Source of the DNA: Alphaproteobacteria bacterium
Lineage (GTDB): Bacteria; Pseudomonadota; Alphaproteobacteria; CAAGCB01; CAG-977
NCBI GenBank assembly: GCA_900768875.1
Contig: CAAGEP010000003.1
Location: 248,001 to 312,000, forward strand
Length of the DNA stretch: 64,000 nt
Direction of reading: 5' to 3'
In this document: piece by piece, positions 24,777 to 33,356 of the stretch
Position numbering within the stretch: position 1 is the stretch's first letter
Layout: each line of letters opens with the position of its first letter
The notes under the pieces: model-generated
What the model saw: the letters and a program-made list of their open reading frames with translations, nothing else
Told to the model about the DNA's origin: nothing
Databases searched by the model: none
Position numbers and translations under genes: made by a program

Positions 24777-26228
24777 ATGAACTCAGCTTATCGGATTTTG
24801 GAACAGCGGTTTAACGAAAAAAACACGTTGGAACACATTATTGCGTTGATTGATTTGGACGGTCAGCTGAGTGCTCCCGCATCGGCGGCAAACGGTCGCG
24901 GCGAGCAAAAAACTTTGTTGGAATTGAAAATCCATGCGATTTTGACTTTGCCCGATTGGGGCGAAATTTTCGACAAACTGGATGCCGCCGCCGATTTGGA
25001 TGTGTGGCAAACCGCCAATGTCCGCAAAGCCAGGGAAGAAGTGGAGGAAGCTTCGGTTTTGCCCGCGGAGTTGATCGAACAGCTGGCCAAAGCGCGCAAC
25101 GACAGTGTCGCCGTGTGGTTCAAAGCCCGAAAGGAAAACGATTTTGACGCGTTTCGTCCGCATTTGGAGCGGCTGGTTGATTTGCAGCGTCAAGCGGCTG
25201 TTTTGAAAAATCCGCAAAATCCGTATGACGCGATGCTTGATTCATACGAATCGGGCATGACGCAGGATTTTATCAATCCGCTTTTTGACGATTTGAAGAC
25301 TTTTTTGCCGGACTTCATTGACAAAGTCCGTTCGCGCGCGCCGCAAAAAACGGCGGAATACGAAAACGCACGCCCCGTCAGTGAACAGATTGCTTTTTGC
25401 AAAGAATTGATGAAGCGCATGGGATTCGATTTCAACCGCGGACGGCTGGATGTTTCCACAACGGCGTTCTGCACGACTTTGGGCAAGGACGATATTCGCA
25501 TTGTCAGTCATTTTTCGCAACAAAACCCGATGGAAGGCATTGCCGCGGTTATGCATGAAACGGGGCATGCTTTGTACGAAATGAACCTGCCGTATGCGTA
25601 TATGAATCAGCCAGTCGGGCAACAGCGCGGCATGGCGATGCACGAAAGCCAGTCTTTGCTGATGGAAATCGGCGTGCTTCATTCAACGGAATATTTGAAA
25701 TGGTTGGCGGAACAGCTGGGGGAAAAGCCGGAAACAATGCGTGCCAAAGTGCAGTCCGTCCGCCCGTCTTTGATTCGCATTTACGCCGACGAAGTAACGT
25801 ATCCTTTGCACATTATTTTGCGCTACGAGATTGAAAAAGCAATGATTGCGGGGGATTTGCAGGTCAAGGATTTGCCCGCCGCATGGAACGATAAAATGCG
25901 CGAATTGCTGGGTGTAGTTCCCGAAACGAATGCCAAAGGATGCTTGCAGGACATTCATTGGGCGGACGGGAATTTCGGTTATTTCCCCGATTACACTTTG
26001 GGCGCGGTTGCGGCGGCACAGTTTTTGAGGGCGGCCGAAGCGGCTGTCCCGAAGATTGCCGAACGGTTGGAAGTCGGGGATTTCGCGCCGCTGAACGAAT
26101 GGCTGACGAACCGTGTCCGGACACAAGCCTCGTTGCGTCCGTTTAAGGAGGCTGTTTTATTCGCAACGGGGGAAAATCTGTCGACTCTCGATTTTAAAGA
26201 ATTGTTGAAAAACCGTTATTTACCGTAA
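24777..26228 (+). CDS. Carboxypeptidase Taq family (M32) metallopeptidase
   Basis: Cytoplasmic zinc carboxypeptidase that removes C-terminal residues from peptides. 483 residues, close to the family's 490-510. The zinc site is HETGHALYE near residue 260 (HExxH), with the third ligand Glu in the conserved HESQSLLMEIG about 30 residues on; YADEVTYPLHIILRYEIEK and DIHWADGNFGYFPDYTLG are further family signatures. AAGGCGG precedes the ATG. Stand-alone between a terminator and an orphan gene. Confidence 0.93.
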   Translation: MNSAYRILEQRFNEKNTLEHIIALIDLDGQLSAPASAANGRGEQKTLLELKIHAILTLPDWGEIFDKLDAAADLDVWQTANVRKAREEVEEASVLPAELIEQLAKARNDSVAVWFKARKENDFDAFRPHLERLVDLQRQAAVLKNPQNPYDAMLDSYESGMTQDFINPLFDDLKTFLPDFIDKVRSRAPQKTAEYENARPVSEQIAFCKELMKRMGFDFNRGRLDVSTTAFCTTLGKDDIRIVSHFSQQNPMEGIAAVMHETGHALYEMNLPYAYMNQPVGQQRGMAMHESQSLLMEIGVLHSTEYLKWLAEQLGEKPETMRAKVQSVRPSLIRIYADEVTYPLHIILRYEIEKAMIAGDLQVKDLPAAWNDKMRELLGVVPETNAKGCLQDIHWADGNFGYFPDYTLGAVAAAQFLRAAEAAVPKIAERLEVGDFAPLNEWLTNRVRTQASLRPFKEAVLFATGENLSTLDFKELLKNRYLP

Positions 26229-26302
26229 AAAAATCCGTCGGTCGTTCGGCTATCTGACAGAATGTCTAAATAGTCGGCTCGGTCGTTTTTGTGTAAAGTA
26301 AA

Positions 26303-26331
26303 GGCGATTTTTTTATCAAAGGAGAATCGCC
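26303..26331 (+). promoter_or_regulatory. Hairpin holding the RBS of the next gene in its loop
   Basis: Arms GGCGATT (26303-26309) and AATCGCC (26325-26331) flank a loop containing AAAGGAG; the second arm touches the ATG at 26332. Such a fold could limit ribosome access. Confidence 0.5.
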
Positions 26332-26682
26332 ATGTCAGCCCAAGAACATCACATCGCCAACAGAATGGCCAAAGCCGTTACGTTCATGTGCTTGAAAAAT
26401 TTGATGCACAATCCGTATGTCGCGGGCAAAGAACCCGTATCACCCGCAGGCGATTTTACGGACGTGTTCATCACCGACGGGCAAGGCAATCAAATTGCAT
26501 GGACGGAATGTTGTCGTTTGTCCCGCGACGAACGCGAAGGAATCCGAACCGAAATTATTTGCGGCATTTACGATTTTTTGTTGAATATCGAAAGCGATAA
26601 ATACGGCGAAGCGATGAAAGATGCTTACCTGCACGCCGTCGATTGGAAGGGACCCGAAAGCAGAATTCGCAGACGCCGTTAA
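26332..26682 (+). CDS. Small hypothetical protein
   Basis: 116 residues, not recognised. Predicted soluble and cytoplasmic, mixed helix/strand, with three cysteines (FMCLKN, TECCRL) plus IICG and a basic C-terminus (ESRIRRRR). The strong RBS AAAGGAG and the spacing support translation. It lies alone between the M32 peptidase and hisZ. The basic tail could contact nucleic acid, but nothing else supports this. Confidence 0.65.
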   Translation: MSAQEHHIANRMAKAVTFMCLKNLMHNPYVAGKEPVSPAGDFTDVFITDGQGNQIAWTECCRLSRDEREGIRTEIICGIYDFLLNIESDKYGEAMKDAYLHAVDWKGPESRIRRRR

Positions 26683-26753
26683 AAAACTGTTTCTTTTCGG
26701 ATTGATTCGGGGTAAAACATAGATAAATTATAACAGCCTTTGGGTCGATTGAA

Positions 26754-27911
26754 ATGAAAAAATCCGCCGCGGCAGGATTGCTGCCTGTGGGAATGACCGA
26801 TGTGTTGCCGCCGTTTGCTTCCAGCGAAGCCGACGCGGTGGAGCGAATAATTCATACTTTTCAAAACTATGCGTATCAGCGTGTTTCCCCGCCCATGGCC
26901 GAATTTGAAGAAACGCTGTTTTTCAGACAAAATGACGATTTAAAAAATCAAACTTTCCGTTTGGTGGATGCTTTGTCGGGGAAAACAATGGGAATTCGTG
27001 CCGACATGACCGACCAAATCGCCAGAATCGCCTTGACCCGATTGGCGGACGAGCCGCGTCCTTTGCGTTTGGCGTATGCGGGGCATGTCTTGCGTTTGAA
27101 GGGGACTCAGCTGAATCCCGCGCGTCAGATTTTGCAGGTCGGGGCGGAACTTATCGGAACGGACAGTGCGCAAGCCGATGCCGAGGTCGTCCTGTTGGCC
27201 GTTAAGGCATTGAAAAGCATCGGCATCGAAAATGTTTCGATTGATTTGAATTTGCCGACTTTGTTTCCCGCGTTGTGCCGCGCGTACGGGTTTGATAGCG
27301 AAACGGCGGAATCTTTGTCCGTTTTAATCAATCAAAAGGATTTCTCCGCTGCCGGCGCGTTTTTGGAATCTTTGGGCGCCGTCGGGCGCAAGGCTTTGTC
27401 CTTATTTAATGTTTTGTTTGAAGCGTACGGTGATTGCGGCCGTGTTGTGTCGCTACTGAACACGCTTGCTTTGCCGGAAGAGGCGCGCGCGGAATGTCAC
27501 CGTTTGGCGCAGGTCGCCGATAAGCTGAAGGCAAGCGGAACATCTTTGAAAATAACGGCGGACGCGTTGGAAAACCGCGGGTTTGAGTATCATTGCGGCA
27601 TTGCTTTTACTTTGTACGGGACAGATACGTTTGTCGAACTGGGGCGGGGCGGGCGTTATATCGCTTCCGTTAAGGGAAAATCGGGCGAACCCGCCGTCGG
27701 CGTTACGCTTTTGATGACGGAAATTCTGTCCGTATTGAAGATTCCCGCTGCGCAAAAGCGGGTGTATGTGCCTGTCGGCACGCCTTTTTCGGAAACGGAA
27801 AAGCTGAAAGGGTACGCGGTCGTTTGCGGATTGTCAAACGATGCAAAGGGCGAGGCGCGGCGTTTGTCGTGCGACTTTATCTATTCGGACGGCGTGGTGC
27901 GTCCGCTGTAA
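26754..27911 (+). CDS. hisZ: ATP phosphoribosyltransferase regulatory subunit HisZ
   Basis: HisRS paralogue that activates the short form of HisG, the first enzyme of histidine synthesis. 385 residues with the class II synthetase-like fold: GLLPVGMTDVLPPFAS, MGIRADMTDQIARIA (motif 2 region), RQILQVGAELIGTDSAQADAEV, and ELGRGGRYIAS. It lacks the C-terminal anticodon domain of a true HisRS. HisG is not in the window. Its position 19 bp before purA is the usual alphaproteobacterial arrangement. Confidence 0.92.
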   Translation: MKKSAAAGLLPVGMTDVLPPFASSEADAVERIIHTFQNYAYQRVSPPMAEFEETLFFRQNDDLKNQTFRLVDALSGKTMGIRADMTDQIARIALTRLADEPRPLRLAYAGHVLRLKGTQLNPARQILQVGAELIGTDSAQADAEVVLLAVKALKSIGIENVSIDLNLPTLFPALCRAYGFDSETAESLSVLINQKDFSAAGAFLESLGAVGRKALSLFNVLFEAYGDCGRVVSLLNTLALPEEARAECHRLAQVADKLKASGTSLKITADALENRGFEYHCGIAFTLYGTDTFVELGRGGRYIASVKGKSGEPAVGVTLLMTEILSVLKIPAAQKRVYVPVGTPFSETEKLKGYAVVCGLSNDAKGEARRLSCDFIYSDGVVRPL

Positions 27912-27930
27912 CAAGGAGCTGAAAACAAAA

Positions 27931-29220
27931 ATGTCCAATATCGTAATCATAGGCGCCCAATGGGGCGATGAAGGAAAAGGCAAAATCGTCGATTTGATGA
28001 GCGAAAAAGCCGATGTCGTCGTGCGATTCCAAGGCGGAAACAACGCGGGACACACTTTGGTCGTGGACGGCGTGACTTACAAGCTTTCCCTGTTGCCGTC
28101 GGGCATTGTGCGCGGCAAGCTGTCCGTTATCGGAAACGGTGTTGTCGTTGATCCGTGGGCTTTGCGCGATGAAATCAAACGCGTGTCCGATTTGGGGGCG
28201 AAAGTATCCCCCGATGTTTTGAAAATTTCGGAACTGGCGACTTTGATTTTGCCGCTTCACCGCGAATTGGACCACATGAGCGAAGAAGCCGCGGGAAAAT
28301 CCAAAATCGGAACGACGGGACGCGGTATCGGTCCTGCTTATCAGGACAAGGTCGGCCGCCGTGCCATTCGCGTCGGTGATTTGTTTGAAAAAGAAACGCT
28401 GGCCGACAAAGTCGAAAATCTGTTGCGCTTCCATAACGCTTTGCGCAAAGGAATGGGGCAGCCGTTGGTCAACGCCGACGATTTGCTGAAACAGTTGGAC
28501 GAAATCGCCGGTTTCCTTGCGCCTTATGTTGTGCCTGCGTGGAAAATTTTGGCAGACAAGCTGGATAATGGCGCATCTTTGCTGTTTGAAGGCGCTCAAG
28601 CTACCATGCTGGACAACGACTTCGGAACGTACCCGTATGTTACTTCGTCGAACACGATTGCGGGGCAGGCGGCTGTCGGTTCAGGCGTCGGTATGAAATA
28701 CATCGACAAGGTCGTTGGTGTTGTCAAAGCTTATACGACACGCGTCGGCGCGGGTCCTTTCCCGACCGAACTGTTCGACGCCGACGGCGACAAAATCCGC
28801 GAAGTCGGGCGTGAATTCGGCACGGTTACGGGGCGTCCCCGCCGTTGCGGCTGGTTCGACGCGGTCTTGGTTCGTCAAGCCGTTCGTGTCAACGGTATTC
28901 ACGAATTGGCGGTGATGAAGTTGGATATCCTTGACCAGTTTGACGAAATTAAAGTCTGTGTCGGTTATGAACTGAACGGCAAAAAGCTGGATTGCTTCCC
29001 CATGCAGGTGAAAGCCGGCGCGGATGTCAAGCCCGTTTACGAAACTTTGCCGGGATGGAAATCATCGACGTACGGTATTCGCGAATACGACGAACTGCCC
29101 GAAAACGCGAAAAAATACATCGAACGTTTGGAACAGTTGACCGGTGTCAAAGTCGGAATGGTTTCGACCAGTCCCGAACGTGAAGACACTATTATCCGCA
29201 TAGATCCGTATCAAGCGTAA
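27931..29220 (+). CDS. purA: Adenylosuccinate synthetase
   Basis: Converts IMP and aspartate to adenylosuccinate using GTP, first step from IMP to AMP. ATG 27931, with AAGGAG upstream, gives 429 residues. GAQWGDEGKGKIVD is the GTP P-loop and catalytic Asp13 region, NNAGHTLV the IMP-binding site, GTTGRGIGPAYQDK and TTRVGAGPFPTE further signatures. A longer frame reading back into hisZ has no RBS and would not fit the family start. Confidence 0.97.
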   Translation: MSNIVIIGAQWGDEGKGKIVDLMSEKADVVVRFQGGNNAGHTLVVDGVTYKLSLLPSGIVRGKLSVIGNGVVVDPWALRDEIKRVSDLGAKVSPDVLKISELATLILPLHRELDHMSEEAAGKSKIGTTGRGIGPAYQDKVGRRAIRVGDLFEKETLADKVENLLRFHNALRKGMGQPLVNADDLLKQLDEIAGFLAPYVVPAWKILADKLDNGASLLFEGAQATMLDNDFGTYPYVTSSNTIAGQAAVGSGVGMKYIDKVVGVVKAYTTRVGAGPFPTELFDADGDKIREVGREFGTVTGRPRRCGWFDAVLVRQAVRVNGIHELAVMKLDILDQFDEIKVCVGYELNGKKLDCFPMQVKAGADVKPVYETLPGWKSSTYGIREYDELPENAKKYIERLEQLTGVKVGMVSTSPEREDTIIRIDPYQA

Positions 29221-29256
29221 AAAACTGTTTATTCTGCTTGAACCGTTTGATATACT

Positions 29257-29292
29257 GGGGGAAATTTACATCTGAAGGGGTAGATTTCCCCC
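29257..29292 (+). repeat. Inverted repeat between purA and the pseudokinase gene
   Basis: Perfect 9 bp arms GGGGGAAAT and ATTTCCCCC with an 18 nt loop, followed by TGTTTTAT. It may end the purA transcript or fold in the 5' leader of the next gene. Confidence 0.5.
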
Positions 29293-29319
29293 TGTTTTAT
29301 CGGGGAAACCAAAAAGACA

Positions 29320-31398
29320 ATGGCGGATTTGGAAGAAAAAGTCAAAACAGCAACGGAAACCGAACAAAAAATTATCAAAGAGGCTTCCAAAACCGAAAGC
29401 GCGGAACATGATGATTTTGTCGCGGTCGTCAACGAAAATTACCGCGTTTTTTTGCATTTGCCGCTGCCTTTGCTGGATTTGCCGAATGCAAAAGCTTATC
29501 AAGCAGAGGACGTGAATTCTCCGGACCGCCGCATATTTGCGTATGTGTGCCGTCCCGATCTGCCGGTTCGCAAGGATCATGTCCGTTTGCGAGCAGGGTC
29601 GAAAGTGGAAGGGCTTTTGCCTTTGGTGGCAAGCGGCGTCGCATATTGGAAGCCCTTACAGCAAAGAACGTTCTTTTTGATTTATGAGCGGCCTTTGGGC
29701 GGGCGCGTCGTCATGGGCAAAAAATTTGCCCCCGTCCTGTCCAAAGAAGAGGTTGATTTGGTGTCCAAATGGGTGAGGCCTTTGCTGATGGGCATCAACA
29801 ATTTGGCAACGCGCGGATTGACGCACAGAGCCATTCGTCCCGATAACCTGTTTTACATGGATTCCGAAAAAACGCAAATCGTTTTGGGGGATTGCATTTC
29901 CGTCCCGCCCGCTTACGATCAGCCGGGGGTTTGCGAAACCATTCCGTCCATGCTTTGCCAGCCCGCAGGACGCGGCAACGGCGTTACGGCGGATGATTTG
30001 TATGCTTTGGGGGCGACACTGATGTGGCTGGGATTGGGACACAATCCCGTCGAAGGGTTGTCCATGTCCGAACTGGCCGAACTGAAAGTCCGCAAAGGGT
30101 CTTATGCCACCATTATCGGCGAAGAACGTATCGCTTTGGCGTTGATTGAACTGTTGCGCGGGCTTTTGTCCGATTCCCTTGAACAGCGCTGGGATATTTC
30201 ATCGGTTCAGCAATGGATTGACGGACGGCGGCTGACCCCCGTGCAGGTCAGAGCGGGAAAAACGTCTCAAAGGCCTTTTATTTTCAATAATCAAGAGCAT
30301 TTTTCCTACCGCAGTTTGGCTTTGGCGTTCTTTTACAACTGGGATTTGGCTGCCGAAGCCATTCGATCCGAACGCTTGATGACGTGGATTTTACGCGGGT
30401 TCGAGGATAAACAAACCGCGGAAGCCATTGCAAAAACTTTGGAAATGGCGATTTTCGCTTTTTCACAAAAGGAACGGCAGGACGATTTTATCGTTTCCAG
30501 AACGTGCATGCTGTTGCATCCGGAGGCTCCCTTGCATTTGCGCGACTGGTCGTTTATGCCGGATGCGTTGGGCTACGTTTTGGCGGTAACCGTTTTGCAG
30601 GACAGGGATGTCAAACCTTTAATCGGTATTATCACGACAGGCTTTTTGGAAAGCTGGTACAGCTTGAAAAACGACCGCGTGGCGGCTCAGCAGGTTAAAG
30701 CCATGCAGGTTACTTTGAAAAAACCGGATTTGGGAATGGGAATCGAACGCGTTTTGTACGAAACGGCGGAAGGCGTTCCGTGCCAAAGTCCTTTGGTTAA
30801 AAAATACTACGTTGACAATGTCCGCGATTTGACCGCCGCTTTGGAACAGGCTTCCAAAAAAGTGGATGCCAGAGCCGATCCCGTCGACAGGCATATTGCC
30901 GCGTTTATTTCCGTAAATTTCGGCACGAAACTGGGTGAACAAATCGCTTTGCTGAATTCGCCGAAGGAAAATGTGGCGGCGCAGGGAATGTTGAGCTTGT
31001 ACTCCACTTTGCAATGGACGTTCGGTCCCGATAAACTGTACGGCATGTGTTCTTGGCTGGGGCGGCATATCATTCCAATTATCAATAATTACCACAATTT
31101 GGAAAAACGCAAGCAGTTGGAAAAAGAACTGCCCAAGTATATCCGCAAGGGCAGCTTGCCCGAATTGTACCGCTTTTTGGACGACAAGGAAGAACGTCTG
31201 TCCGATATGCGCAATTTTGAACAAGCCAGACGGGATTATGCCAAAATTTCCAAGGAAATCGAAACGCTGGACGGCAACCGCGAAAAACGGGTGGAACACG
31301 GGATGATGTTGGGATACGAAGTCGCGGCAATCGTTTCGTTTTCCATTGCTTTGCTGGTTATGCTGTTGCTGCTGGTTGCGCGTTTTTTAAGGGGATAG
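29320..31398 (+). CDS. Tail-anchored pseudokinase-like protein
   Basis: 692 residues. The first 310 or so resemble a Ser/Thr kinase fold, most clearly THRAIRPDNLF (residues 168-178, catalytic-loop pattern HRDxxxxN) and the helix-F-like ADDLYALGATLMWLG. The catalytic Asp of HRD is Ala171, the DFG equivalent reads GDC (190-192), and no clear VAIK lysine or glycine loop is seen, so catalysis is unlikely. A helical middle region follows, then a coiled coil (about 600-660) and one C-terminal transmembrane helix, predicting a cytoplasmic protein anchored in the inner membrane. The next gene starts 3 bp after its stop. Confidence 0.75.
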   Translation: MADLEEKVKTATETEQKIIKEASKTESAEHDDFVAVVNENYRVFLHLPLPLLDLPNAKAYQAEDVNSPDRRIFAYVCRPDLPVRKDHVRLRAGSKVEGLLPLVASGVAYWKPLQQRTFFLIYERPLGGRVVMGKKFAPVLSKEEVDLVSKWVRPLLMGINNLATRGLTHRAIRPDNLFYMDSEKTQIVLGDCISVPPAYDQPGVCETIPSMLCQPAGRGNGVTADDLYALGATLMWLGLGHNPVEGLSMSELAELKVRKGSYATIIGEERIALALIELLRGLLSDSLEQRWDISSVQQWIDGRRLTPVQVRAGKTSQRPFIFNNQEHFSYRSLALAFFYNWDLAAEAIRSERLMTWILRGFEDKQTAEAIAKTLEMAIFAFSQKERQDDFIVSRTCMLLHPEAPLHLRDWSFMPDALGYVLAVTVLQDRDVKPLIGIITTGFLESWYSLKNDRVAAQQVKAMQVTLKKPDLGMGIERVLYETAEGVPCQSPLVKKYYVDNVRDLTAALEQASKKVDARADPVDRHIAAFISVNFGTKLGEQIALLNSPKENVAAQGMLSLYSTLQWTFGPDKLYGMCSWLGRHIIPIINNYHNLEKRKQLEKELPKYIRKGSLPELYRFLDDKEERLSDMRNFEQARRDYAKISKEIETLDGNREKRVEHGMMLGYEVAAIVSFSIALLVMLLLLVARFLRG

Positions 31399-31401
31399 AA
31401 A

Positions 31402-31890
31402 ATGAGCGAAAAAAAAACAGGCAAATTCAGAACGTTCATTACTTGTATTGTGCTGTTCCCGATTCTGTTGATTCTAAAAGCGACAGTGCTGTTTTTCCTG
31501 TTGGCTATGTTGCCGACGCTGGTTTCGCTGGTTTTGGAAAATAAATACAAACTGCGCTATAAATACAAATGGCTATGTATCGGCGGAATGAATTTTGCGG
31601 GAACTTTGCCGTTTTTATTCCGTTTGTGGTTTGAAGACAATTCTTTGGAAGGTGCCATAGGGTTGTTTTTTGATTTCAAAACGATATTTGTGACTTTCGG
31701 ATCCGCTGTCGTCGGCTTTATTTTTTCCCGCTGTATTCCGCCTATCATTTTAAGCATTGTCGAAATGGCGGATCAGCGTCGCGTGCAGTTTTTGCGTGAT
31801 TTGCAACGCAAATTGGTTGACAAGTGGGGGGATGAAGTAACAGAAGCGCCCGCAGGAACGGTTGCCGCCTCCGCCCCTAAAAATCAGTAG
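31402..31890 (+). CDS. Small polytopic membrane protein beside the pseudokinase
   Basis: 162 residues, not recognised. Hydrophobic segments at about residues 12-45 (one long or two short helices), 58-75 and 88-112, then a polar, partly helical C-terminal tail (ADQRRVQFLRDLQRKLVDKW). The start lies 3 bp after the pseudokinase stop with AGGGGAT upstream, so they are almost certainly cotranscribed; a membrane complex of the two is inferred. Its 3' end overlaps the convergent trkH by 7 bp. Confidence 0.75.
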   Translation: MSEKKTGKFRTFITCIVLFPILLILKATVLFFLLAMLPTLVSLVLENKYKLRYKYKWLCIGGMNFAGTLPFLFRLWFEDNSLEGAIGLFFDFKTIFVTFGSAVVGFIFSRCIPPIILSIVEMADQRRVQFLRDLQRKLVDKWGDEVTEAPAGTVAASAPKNQ

Positions 31891-33347
31891 CTTTTCTTTT
31901 CTTTTCGCCACGCCAGTGGCAGTAAAACCACAAAAACAGTGATGAATTCCAGACGGCCGAGCATCATGTCGGCCGACAAAATCCATTTTGCCGCATCAGG
32001 CAGGTTGGCAAAGCTGCCTTGAGCGCCGATAACGGAACCGAACGCTATTCCCGCGTTGCCCAACGCTGAAATCACTCCCGTTACAACGGTTACGAAATCC
32101 AGTCCCAACAACGCCAAAGCCAGCATGGAAATCATTGCGGACATCAGAAAAATCGCCAAAAATACGAAAACGCCCGACGTGATTTCTTCGGTCAGGGGGC
32201 GTCCGTTGTACTTTGCGATGAAAACGCCGTGCGGCAAAAGCTTGTGCCGCAAATACTGTACGGAAAACAGGTAGATAATATTAAAGCGAAACAGCTTGAT
32301 GCCGCCAGAAGTCGATCCGCTGCACGCTCCGACGGGCATCAGGAACGTAAAGAACATCACGGCGAAAACACCGAAGCTTTCCAAATCGCAAACCGCAAAG
32401 CCAGTCGATGTCAACACGGTGACAATGCTGAACGTCATATCCGTCAGCGCGCGCGACACCGTCATTTCCGGGTGCGTTGCCAACAGCCAGACGGTCAATC
32501 CCAAAGCGGCGGCAAGGGTAAAAACGATATATGTTTTGATTTGCATGTCGGCTTTGATTTGTTTCCAGTCTTTTTTCAAAACGGAATAGGGCAAAAGCAA
32601 AGGCAAACCCGATATGAACATAAAAAACACCAGCACCCATTGCGCCGCAAAGGACAAATCGGCGGCGGACGAAGCGCGCGGGGCAAATCCGCCCGTCGAA
32701 ACGGTCGCCAAGCTGTAGGCGACGGCTTCAAACGGTGTCAATCCCGACAAAGCCAGACAAAGGATGCATGCTATGGTAATTGCGATGTAAATAATCATCA
32801 TTGTGCCGATGATTTGGGAGGTTTTGGGCATTTTTTTTCCGGATTTGTCCGAACTTTCCATGGAAAACAGCTGCATGCCGCCGATGCGGAGCAACGGCAG
32901 AACGCCCAACGCGATAACGATAATTCCCAAACCGCCTATCCATTGTAAAATACCGCGCCACAGCAAAATTCCGCGCGAAAACAGCGAATAATCACGGATG
33001 ACCGTCGCGCCCATGGTGGTCAAGCCCGACATGGCTTCAAAAAAAGCATCGGTGTAATCCATCGGGACGGGGGCAAAGTAAAACGGCAAAGCGGCAAATG
33101 CGCACGCCACGACCCAAACGATGGACGTCGTCAGATACATTTCCCGTACGGACAGTTTTTCATAACGGTTGTAAAACGTCAAAAACAACAGCGCGCCCGA
33201 AAATCCCGTCATCAAAGCGGAAATGCCGAACGCTGTTCCCGCCGCCGTTTGCCCGTCAGCAAAATCCAAAACGGTCGGGATGACCATAACCGCCGACAGC
33301 AAAATCAGCAGACAGCCCGCAACAAAAAAAGTAATGCCCGCGCGCAT
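31884..33347 (-). CDS. trkH: TrkH-type potassium uptake protein
   Basis: Membrane subunit of a Trk/Ktr potassium transporter. 487 residues, about ten helices with four P-loop repeats; selectivity-filter regions are seen at SGLTTMGATV, SLATVSTGGFAP, TSTGFAVCD and SALGNAGIAFG. It normally needs a cytoplasmic TrkA/KtrA RCK subunit, which is not in the window. Last gene of the minus-strand run uvrD-prmA-pepP-trkH, 9 bp after the peptidase. Confidence 0.94.
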   Translation of the reverse strand: MRAGITFFVAGCLLILLSAVMVIPTVLDFADGQTAAGTAFGISALMTGFSGALLFLTFYNRYEKLSVREMYLTTSIVWVVACAFAALPFYFAPVPMDYTDAFFEAMSGLTTMGATVIRDYSLFSRGILLWRGILQWIGGLGIIVIALGVLPLLRIGGMQLFSMESSDKSGKKMPKTSQIIGTMMIIYIAITIACILCLALSGLTPFEAVAYSLATVSTGGFAPRASSAADLSFAAQWVLVFFMFISGLPLLLPYSVLKKDWKQIKADMQIKTYIVFTLAAALGLTVWLLATHPEMTVSRALTDMTFSIVTVLTSTGFAVCDLESFGVFAVMFFTFLMPVGACSGSTSGGIKLFRFNIIYLFSVQYLRHKLLPHGVFIAKYNGRPLTEEITSGVFVFLAIFLMSAMISMLALALLGLDFVTVVTGVISALGNAGIAFGSVIGAQGSFANLPDAAKWILSADMMLGRLEFITVFVVLLPLAWRKEKKSY

Positions 33348-33356
33348 GGAAAAACC

